DNA of 61,394 bases, taken from IMG/VR virus record IMGVR_UViG_3300036823_000136, positions 1 to 61,394 of that record, one strand, 5' to 3'. The notes below the pieces were generated by a model that made no database searches, was not told the DNA's origin, and saw nothing but the letters and a program-made list of their open reading frames with translations. Both the position numbers and the translations under genes were made by a program. Shown one piece after another: positions 56,664 to 61,394 of the stretch; the stretch's first letter is position 1, and every line of letters starts with the position of its first letter. This DNA is from a virus.

Positions 56664-56691
56664 GGGGCGCGGCCGGTGATGGCCGCGCCCC
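56664..56691 (-). terminator. Hairpin between two leftward genes
   Basis: A perfect 11-bp stem (GGGGCGCGGCC and its complement) with a 6-nt loop lies between the stop at 56698 and the methyltransferase start at 56636. Confidence 0.7.
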
Positions 56692-56697
56692 GGTGGG

Positions 56698-57102
56698 TCA
56701 GAGGATCACGGAGGCGATCAGGGAGCTGGTCGCGGCCTCGACCCGGCGGAGCGACATCTCCGCGCGCAGGGCCCACACGGCGGCGGAAACCTTGTCGCTC
56801 GCGCTGCCGGACTTCGGCCAGCTGTCTTCCATCCGCTGAAGGCGCTCGAAGGGCTCGTCCGCGAACAGCTTGGCGGCCTCGATACCCGGCGTCGGCAGGC
56901 CGTAGGCCAGCGCGTGCTGCCACTCGCCCCGGCGGCCCAGCTCGCACGTCACCTGAGCGGCGCTGGCCAGGTCCATGTCCTCGTGGGCGACGTACTGGGC
57001 GGCGGCCTTGCGCAGTTCGATCAGCGTCGAGTTCTGGAGGTTCTCCGCCATGTCGGTCCGGTGCTGGACCTCTTCGCGGGTGAGGGGCTGGATCATCTGC
57101 AT
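56698..57102 (-). CDS. Hypothetical helical protein
   Basis: ATG 57102 follows AAAGAGG; 134 residues (MQMIQPLTREEVQHRTDMAE), almost wholly helical (IELRKAAAQYVAHEDMDLAS, AAVWALRAEMSLRRVEAATS). It is the first gene behind the strong promoter at 57133-57161. No function recognised. Confidence 0.77.
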   Translation of the reverse strand: MQMIQPLTREEVQHRTDMAENLQNSTLIELRKAAAQYVAHEDMDLASAAQVTCELGRRGEWQHALAYGLPTPGIEAAKLFADEPFERLQRMEDSWPKSGSASDKVSAAVWALRAEMSLRRVEAATSSLIASVIL

Positions 57103-57132
57103 GGTGAGCCTCTTTCGATCGGTGTCATGCCA

Positions 57133-57161
57133 ATCTATCCCCCCAAGATAGGGGGAGTCAA
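57133..57161 (-). promoter_or_regulatory. Spacer-palindrome promoter with near-consensus -35
   Basis: Minus strand: -35 TTGACT, spacer CCCCCTATCTTGGGGGG, -10 ATAGAT then TGG. The -35 begins two bases past the stop of the gene ending at 57164. Confidence 0.85.
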
Positions 57162-57163
57162 GC

Positions 57164-57523
57164 TCACACTCCGGCGGACTCGTTCAGGGCGTCGCGGGCG
57201 ATGACCGACACGCCGCGGTGCAGCCGCTTCAGAGCGAAGGTCAGAGCGGTGATCAACCCGGAGACGTAGTCCTCGGAGATCTCGCTGCCGCCGACGGCGC
57301 CGTGGTCGTTGATCCGGTACTCCATGCCGCTTCGGCGGACCCCCGCGTACCAGAGCGCCACGCCGTCCGTGCGGCTCGCGGAGAGGCTGAATCCCCAGCC
57401 GGTGCGCTGGACCTCCAGGAAGGTGTTGCCCTCCCAGCCGTAGTGATGCCAGGTGCCGACCGCCATCCGGCTGATGATGATGGGGAGGTCGCGTTCCGCC
57501 GGCCGATCGAAGTCGAAGTTCAT
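57164..57523 (-). CDS. Hypothetical protein, leaderless start
   Basis: ATG 57523 is seven bases past the TAAGAT -10 and lacks a ribosome-binding site. The 119-residue product starts MNFDFDRPAERDLPIIISRM and is beta-rich (TWHHYGWEGNTFLEVQRTGW) with a helical end. It forms a one-gene unit between two palindrome promoters. Function unknown. Confidence 0.78.
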   Translation of the reverse strand: MNFDFDRPAERDLPIIISRMAVGTWHHYGWEGNTFLEVQRTGWGFSLSASRTDGVALWYAGVRRSGMEYRINDHGAVGGSEISEDYVSGLITALTFALKRLHRGVSVIARDALNESAGV

Positions 57524-57530
57524 GGGGCCA

Positions 57531-57559
57531 ATCTTACCCCCCAAGATGGGGGGATACAA
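57531..57559 (-). promoter_or_regulatory. Spacer-palindrome promoter, leaderless type
   Basis: Minus strand: -35 TTGTAT, spacer CCCCCCATCTTGGGGGG, -10 TAAGAT, seven bases, ATG 57523. It directly follows a terminator. Confidence 0.84.
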
Positions 57560-57560
57560 G

Positions 57561-57597
57561 AGAAAACCCGCCGTGTGCTCGCACGACGGGCTTTTCT
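57561..57597 (-). terminator. Intrinsic terminator with T tract
   Basis: Minus strand: GCCCGTCGTG pairs with CACGGCGGG (one mismatch) around CGAGCA, followed by TTTTCTCTT. It ends the operon whose last gene stops at 57614. Confidence 0.82.
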
Positions 57598-57613
57598 TGC
57601 GCTTCTGCGGAAG

Positions 57614-57742
57614 CTACCGCTGGTGCGGTCCACTCAGGATAGCCGCTCCGCCCTCGTTCTCCCACGCCGACACGGCGTCGAGTTGCTGCTCCAGCGCGAG
57701 GAACACGCGGTCTGCGAGGTCGACGGGCGGATCGTCGATCAC
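57614..57742 (-). CDS. 42-residue acidic protein
   Basis: GTG 57742 overlaps the metalloprotease stop (GTGA). The product begins MIDDPPVDLADRVFLALEQQ and continues to ILSGPHQR. Short helical protein, no family recognised. Confidence 0.68.
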   Translation of the reverse strand: MIDDPPVDLADRVFLALEQQLDAVSAWENEGGAAILSGPHQR

Positions 57743-58224
57743 AGCGCCGAACCACTCATCCGGCCCTGCATCGCCAGCTCCATCGCCAGTTCCTTCAGCT
57801 CCCGCCAATGCACCTCGTTGGCGAGGATGGCGACCGCCGCCGACCGGGCCTCGTTCTGGTCGTACACAAGCTCGGACTCGTCGCACAACTTCTCGTAGGA
57901 AGCCAGGTCGTACGCGTCGGTACCGACTACGGCAGGCAGGCCCATCTCCGTCGTCCAGAGGTGCTGGGCTTCGATGCCGGCCATGTACACCTGGCACACC
58001 CCCCGAACTCCCTCGTCGCCGTACACCTGGCCTTCCTTGATCTCGCAGTACCCGTCACCACTCCAGAACTGGCGGATGACGAGCTTCGTCGGCGTAAGCC
58101 CGACCTCGCGCGCGACGATCGCGTGACCTACCTCGTGCACGGCCATCGACATCGTGTCAGTGGAGATGCCGTTGTTCTCCAGCTTCCTCAGCTCGTCGAA
58201 GCCCTCAAGCGTCGAATCGATCAT
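57739..58224 (-). CDS. HExxH metalloprotease-like protein (M41/FtsH-like fragment)
   Basis: The 161-residue protein has the zinc motif MAVHEVGHAIVAREVG near residue 27, similar to the peptidase domain of FtsH (H-E-x-G-H-A). Further on is DAYDLASYEKLCDESELV, where a third ligand could lie. There is no AAA ATPase part or membrane anchor, so it is a stand-alone domain. It may process a host or phage protein. Confidence 0.75.
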   Translation of the reverse strand: MIDSTLEGFDELRKLENNGISTDTMSMAVHEVGHAIVAREVGLTPTKLVIRQFWSGDGYCEIKEGQVYGDEGVRGVCQVYMAGIEAQHLWTTEMGLPAVVGTDAYDLASYEKLCDESELVYDQNEARSAAVAILANEVHWRELKELAMELAMQGRMSGSAL

Positions 58225-58703
58225 GACTTCCCCTTCTCTCGCAGAGCTACCAGGTATTCACCCTTCGGCCACTTCGAGACCTGGGGGCACGTCTTCACGT
58301 GGCGCTGGAACGTCGGCCTGCCGGCGGCGCGCCAGCCCGCGGCCATGCCGTAAGCCATCTCTCCGCACGTCGGCCGGTCGCCCGCCGCGGACGGCGTCAG
58401 CGCCCACTTGCCGTGGCTGTCCGGCTCCGAGTCGAACGGCACGAGCTTGACCTCCGCGCGCTTCGCCGCCGTGCGAGCCCGCGGGTTCGGCTGGGTCTGG
58501 GCCCAGATGATCGGCTCGTGGCAGAAGCTGCACGGCGCGACCTTCATCCCGTCGGCCCGCGGTGGCGACGTGGCCACGGTGGGCCCGCACACGCCGCACA
58601 ACCTCGGACCACCGCACCGCGCCCGCGGCGGACGGCCCTGGGTTGGCTCGTCCTCAGCCGGCCCGACCCAGTACCCGTGCTGGTTCCATCCAACGGCGGC
58701 CAT
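58221..58703 (-). CDS. Zinc-ribbon hypothetical protein
   Basis: ATG 58703 shares a base with the exonuclease stop. The 160-residue product (MAAVGWNQHGYWVGPAEDEP) carries CGGPRLCGVCG and CSFCHEPIIW cysteine clusters and a C-terminal CGEMAYGMAAG ... HVKTCPQ group, so two zinc sites are likely. Function unknown. Confidence 0.76.
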   Translation of the reverse strand: MAAVGWNQHGYWVGPAEDEPTQGRPPRARCGGPRLCGVCGPTVATSPPRADGMKVAPCSFCHEPIIWAQTQPNPRARTAAKRAEVKLVPFDSEPDSHGKWALTPSAAGDRPTCGEMAYGMAAGWRAAGRPTFQRHVKTCPQVSKWPKGEYLVALREKGKS

Positions 58704-59443
58704 CAGAACAGCACCCCTTCCGACCCCTCGTCGGACGGCACGTACGCGGGGGTGAGCGGCCACATGCGGCGGCGGCAGTCCGCGGCGGCGTCAGCATTTC
58801 CCTGACGCTCGAAGTAGGTGGCGAGCCCCGAGGCCTGCGACTTGGCCCAGGCGATCTGGAGCGTGTGCAGCTCCTGCAAGCTCAGGTCGCCGACGACCGG
58901 GTAGGCCCGGGAGAGCTTCCAGGCCAGCCGGGCGGCGGCCATCGCGTCGGCGGCAGCGCCGTGCGCATCCTCTTCGGACAGCGTGATCCCGTAGTGGGAG
59001 CACGTGTCGATCAGCTTGCGCGAGCCCTTGCGGTACCGGTCGTGCTTCTTGTCGATCACGAACGGGTCGACGACGGGACCAACGTCCAGCGGCAAACCGC
59101 CCATCCGCGCGATCTCGCGATCCAGCACCGTCAGGTCGTACACGGCGTTGTAGGCGATCAGCGGGTGGCCCTCCCGCCAGGAGATCCTGATCGTGGCCGC
59201 GATCTCCTCGACGACCTCGTGCAGTGGTGCACCCTTGGCGCGCGCCTGCTCCGTCGAGATCCCGTGAACGGCGGTCGCATCCGCCGGAATCTCCACGCCG
59301 GGGTCGGCCAGGAGCACGCGCTCGATGACCTTCTTCCCCGGGACGATGTAGCAGAGCGCGGCCTGCACGATATGCGCCGACTCGGGGTCGGCCCCCGTGG
59401 TCTCCAGGTCGAATGCGAGAAGCGGTCCGTCTGCCCAGGTCAT
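58703..59443 (-). CDS. DnaQ-like 3'-5' exonuclease
   Basis: The 246-residue protein shows all DEDDh motifs: Exo I LLAFDLETTGADP, Exo II LIAYNAVYDLTVLDREI and Exo III HGAAADAMAAARLAWKL. It degrades or proofreads DNA/RNA 3' ends. No phage polymerase is present, so it probably acts alone in nucleotide recycling or repair. Confidence 0.9.
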   Translation of the reverse strand: MTWADGPLLAFDLETTGADPESAHIVQAALCYIVPGKKVIERVLLADPGVEIPADATAVHGISTEQARAKGAPLHEVVEEIAATIRISWREGHPLIAYNAVYDLTVLDREIARMGGLPLDVGPVVDPFVIDKKHDRYRKGSRKLIDTCSHYGITLSEEDAHGAAADAMAAARLAWKLSRAYPVVGDLSLQELHTLQIAWAKSQASGLATYFERQGNADAAADCRRRMWPLTPAYVPSDEGSEGVLF

Positions 59444-59658
59444 GCCTTCTCCCGTGCCATCGTGCGCATCTTGCGCGCCAAGTCGTCGAACTCGACGGCG
59501 AGGTGAGCCAGCTGGACCTCACTGAGTTCGGAAAGATCGCTCGTGACCAGGTCGCCGCCGCCCTCGACTACGCCCGGGAACGCCACGTGACCGATCCGGA
59601 GCTGAACGCCGGTCCGATAGTCGTACTCGCCGACGAGGTGGACCTCCAGCTTCCTCAC
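59440..59658 (-). CDS. Small hypothetical protein
   Basis: GTG 59658 overlaps the previous stop; 72 residues (MRKLEVHLVGEYDYRTGVQL). Beta-rich start, helical end (EVQLAHLAVEFDDLARKMRT). No family recognised. Confidence 0.73.
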   Translation of the reverse strand: MRKLEVHLVGEYDYRTGVQLRIGHVAFPGVVEGGGDLVTSDLSELSEVQLAHLAVEFDDLARKMRTMAREKA

Positions 59659-59855
59659 GCCTTCACCCCGTACTGCTCGCGGAACAGGGCGACGATCTCG
59701 CGCGCGGCGTTCTCCTCGTCGAGCACCACGCTGTTGCCGTCGCCGAGAACCTCGCTCGCCTCGTAGTTGCCCTGGAGGATGCGCACGATATCCGCTTCCG
59801 GGCCGACCGGCGGGACGAAGGAGCCGCCGTGCGTCGAGGCCCTGACGCCGCTCAC
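59655..59855 (-). CDS. Small hypothetical protein
   Basis: GTG 59855 overlaps the previous stop; 66 residues (MSGVRASTHGGSFVPPVGPE) ending in a helix (ENAAREIVALFREQYGVKA). Function unknown. Confidence 0.72.
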   Translation of the reverse strand: MSGVRASTHGGSFVPPVGPEADIVRILQGNYEASEVLGDGNSVVLDEENAAREIVALFREQYGVKA

Positions 59856-60484
59856 CGGCCGCCACGCCGCGCGCGGTCCTGGTCCTCGAAGAAGCCGGGG
59901 CGCGCCTCCCCGCGGTCCACCAGGGTGCCGAGACGAGCCATCTCGCGCGCGGCGTCGGCACCGGCAGCCGGGTCGATCGGCGGCAGCTCGTTGAGCACGC
60001 GCTCCTCCGCGCTCTCCAGCATGCGCACGGCGGCAGCCTCCCAGCCGCGCGAGGTGGGCAGCTGATCGACAACGAGCAGCATCTGGGGATGCAGCAGGGA
60101 CATCGCCTGGGCGGCCAAGGTCTGGACCTGACGGCTCTCGGGGGTGCCGCCGACGACGCGCCGCGAGCCGTAGAGGTTGTCGCCCATCGAGTCGGTGATC
60201 AGGGCGACCATGCCGGAGACAGGAATCTGGGTGACGGCGGTGCTGCCGAGAGTCGCGGTCACGACGGGGCCGTAGCTGTCGTCGCCGTAGACGATGTGCG
60301 CGCGGTAATCGACGCCGTTGGGCTCCAGCGGAATGAATGGGGTCGGGAGGCTGTCCTGGTCGGTGAACAGGTACTGGGCAGCGTCATCCGCGGACTCGTA
60401 GTTCGTCACCTCGCGACCGCCGGCGATACGCTCGACCACGTCGCGGCCGGCCTGCGACAGGCCGATGGTGATGATTGGGAGCAT
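59852..60484 (-). CDS. Hypothetical protein, first gene of the leftward accessory operon
   Basis: The 210-residue protein (MLPIITIGLSQAGRDVVERI) is mixed alpha/beta, with TLAAQAMSLLHPQMLLVVDQ and an arginine-rich end. It lies downstream of the divergent promoter region near 60.5 kb, with a leader of about 30 nt. No family recognised. Confidence 0.78.
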   Translation of the reverse strand: MLPIITIGLSQAGRDVVERIAGGREVTNYESADDAAQYLFTDQDSLPTPFIPLEPNGVDYRAHIVYGDDSYGPVVTATLGSTAVTQIPVSGMVALITDSMGDNLYGSRRVVGGTPESRQVQTLAAQAMSLLHPQMLLVVDQLPTSRGWEAAAVRMLESAEERVLNELPPIDPAAGADAAREMARLGTLVDRGEARPGFFEDQDRARRGGR

Positions 60485-60520
60485 GAGGCCCCTTCCAGGG
60501 GGTGCGGTACAGGTTGGTCA

Positions 60521-60550
60521 ATCGTACCCCCAGATTAGGGGGACAGACAA
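60521..60550 (-). promoter_or_regulatory. Spacer-palindrome promoter (leftward)
   Basis: Minus strand: -35 TTGTCT with an 18-bp spacer, core CCCCC TAATCT GGGGG, -10 TACGAT followed by TGA. It drives 60484 and lies 18 bases before the rightward gene at 60561. Confidence 0.8.
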
Positions 60551-60560
60551 GGAGCATGCC

Positions 60561-60863
60561 ATGGCTGACACGGCCAAGCGATTCGCCGCCACGCGCGGCC
60601 AGAACGGCACTGCCATGGGGAAGCTGTCCAACGCGATGATCGGCGTAGCCGCGGTCATCGACAAGTGGTGGGACTCGTCGGAGCCTGGCGTCCAGGGTGC
60701 CATTCAGCACTTCGAGCAGGGCCTCGCGCGGTTGAAGATGACGGCGCCAGAGGGCTTCGTCTCCGACGACGAGGACGACGAGCCGAAGAAGGCAGCGCGC
60801 AAGCCGGCTTCGAAGAAGGACGACAGCGAGTCGACCGAGGAAACTCCGGCCGCAACGAGCTAA
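60561..60863 (+). CDS. Small rightward protein with charged tail
   Basis: ATG 60561 follows AAGGAG; the 100-residue product (MADTAKRFAATRGQNGTAMG) has a helical N-terminal half and a highly charged Asp/Glu then Lys/Ala-rich tail (SDDEDDEPKKAARKPASKKD). It might bind nucleic acid or another protein. It is first in the rightward group at the right end; its own promoter is not obvious. Confidence 0.76.
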   Translation: MADTAKRFAATRGQNGTAMGKLSNAMIGVAAVIDKWWDSSEPGVQGAIQHFEQGLARLKMTAPEGFVSDDEDDEPKKAARKPASKKDDSESTEETPAATS

Positions 60864-60888
60864 TCTGCCCGCGGTGGGAGTCACCAGC

Positions 60889-60924
60889 GAAGGCCCGGGG
60901 TTCAGGAGTGCACCCCGGGCCTTC
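60889..60924 (+). terminator. Intrinsic terminator
   Basis: A perfect 12-bp stem (GAAGGCCCGGGG and its complement) with a 12-nt loop and TTC-rich sequence after it closes the gene ending at 60863, just before the next promoter. Confidence 0.85.
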
Positions 60925-60939
60925 TTCATGTTTACGTGC

Positions 60940-60968
60940 TTGACACCCCCCATAATGGGGGGATACAT
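60940..60968 (+). promoter_or_regulatory. Spacer-palindrome promoter, rightward, consensus -35
   Basis: Plus strand: -35 TTGACA, spacer CCCCCCATAATGGGGGG, -10 ATACAT then TGG (or TACATT at 18 bp). It is the clearest rightward member and drives 61010 onward. Confidence 0.88.
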
Positions 60969-61009
60969 TGGCGTGGTCACCAAGTAAGCGAGCAGCCGCG
61001 GAGGGCACC

Positions 61010-61189
61010 ATGTACGCAAACGAGCAGGGAATCCGGATCTTCGAGATCGATGACGTGGTCACCGTGGACGACGAGACGGTTCAGTGGTCCGTCGACCAGG
61101 TCGGCCAGGTTTGGGTCCGGCTCGTGAGCGGTCTGGCAGCTCGGAATGTGCTCCCCACCGCCCTGACCTTGGTCGACTCGAACGCCTGA
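61010..61189 (+). CDS. Small rightward protein
   Basis: ATG 61010 follows GGAGGG; the 59-residue product starts MYANEQGIRIFEIDDVVTVD and is beta-rich and acidic. No family recognised. It is the first gene of a rightward unit that crosses the right window edge. Confidence 0.75.
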   Translation: MYANEQGIRIFEIDDVVTVDDETVQWSVDQVGQVWVRLVSGLAARNVLPTALTLVDSNA

Positions 61190-61242
61190 TCTTCGGGGGC
61201 GGCCACCCGGCCGCCCCCTCTCTCTATCGAAAGGGGCCCGCC

Positions 61243-61394
61243 GTGGCTCTCACCGTTGGACAGCTGACCAAGAAGCTCGACGAGGTCCGGGCGCTGGTCG
61301 GCAGCGATTACCCCGTCGTCTTCCTGTCCGGCCCGCTTGACCCGAACATGGACATCAACGACCCGAAGCCGGACGCCAAGGACATCGAAGCCGT
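61243..61394 (+). CDS. N-terminal part of a rightward protein (cut by window end)
   Basis: A GTG after GAAAGGGG starts MALTVGQLTKKLDEVRALVG, followed by DYPVVFLSGPLDPNMD. The frame is open to the edge. The next residues may continue into bases 1-59 if the molecule is circular. Unknown function. Confidence 0.72.
   Translation, partial: MALTVGQLTKKLDEVRALVGSDYPVVFLSGPLDPNMDINDPKPDAKDIEA

Noticed and set aside
10491-60962. G-quadruplex sites formed by the G runs
   Set aside because: Each site has only one G run per strand, so a hairpin or duplex operator is the natural reading.
1-61394. CRISPR array or insertion sequence
   Set aside because: No regularly spaced direct repeats and no transposase with terminal inverted repeats were seen; the dispersed palindromes are not regularly spaced.

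Overview
The window is almost all of a GC-rich, tailed (siphovirus-type) bacteriophage genome, probably infecting an actinomycete. The reasons are the base composition, many GTG starts with GTGA/ATGA stop-start overlaps, a WhiB-type Fe-S regulator, an actinophage-style capsid protease, a DUF2637 protein and a TraB/FtsK-type translocase. The genus cannot be fixed from sequence alone. A rightward gene fragment lies at each end, so the window looks like a circular or terminally redundant genome cut inside or near a small rightward gene.

Nearly all genes run leftward (minus strand) in tightly coupled operons. In the direction of transcription: (1) 60.5-53.5 kb holds small accessory genes: a DnaQ-like exonuclease, an HExxH metalloprotease, an orphan cytosine methyltransferase, a MazG-like pyrophosphohydrolase and many unknowns. 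(2) 53.4-40.1 kb holds the capsid, head-tail connectors, tail tube candidate, frameshifted tail chaperones, tape measure and minor tail proteins. (3) 39.6-30.8 kb is the replication/recombination block: ERF annealing protein, SSB, small regulators, a winged-helix initiator carrying iterons, and a DnaB/RepA-like helicase. (4) 30.7-23.2 kb holds a papain-like peptidase, GH25 endolysin, holin candidate, RusA resolvase, tail fibre genes and an SGNH-hydrolase tail protein. (5) 23.1-20.3 kb encodes the terminases. (6) 20.3-10.5 kb holds accessory genes including a YdjM-like membrane protein, an Ltp-type superinfection-exclusion protein, a D-armless tRNA-like element and WhiB. (7) 10.3-0.15 kb holds the portal-MuF fusion and capsid protease. 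The morphogenesis genes are thus split into three separated blocks.

One cassette (14.6-17.9 kb) runs rightward: a small membrane protein, a DUF2637 protein with an HNH nuclease domain in its middle, and a TraB/FtsK-like DNA translocase with a C-terminal winged helix. This resembles the transfer module of actinomycete plasmids and conjugative elements. No integrase, recombinase or recognisable phage repressor is visible. Together with an initiator gene containing its own iterons, this suggests a phage-plasmid or plasmid-derived lifestyle (inference).

The most striking signal is a dispersed operator/promoter family. At least 15 intergenic sites carry a C5-6, N5-7, G5-6 palindrome filling the 17-bp spacer between a -35-like box (TTGACA, TTGTGT, TTGTAT) and a -10-like box (TAAGAT, TACGAT, ATAGAT, ATACAT). 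At several of them the start codon lies only 6-7 nt beyond the -10 box, implying leaderless mRNAs. A further three palindromes lack clear promoter boxes. This is a coherent genome-wide regulon whose regulator is unknown. Other strong observations are a CCCTTTC slippery heptamer joining the capsid protease to an out-of-frame extension, and a lambda-like origin inside the initiator gene.
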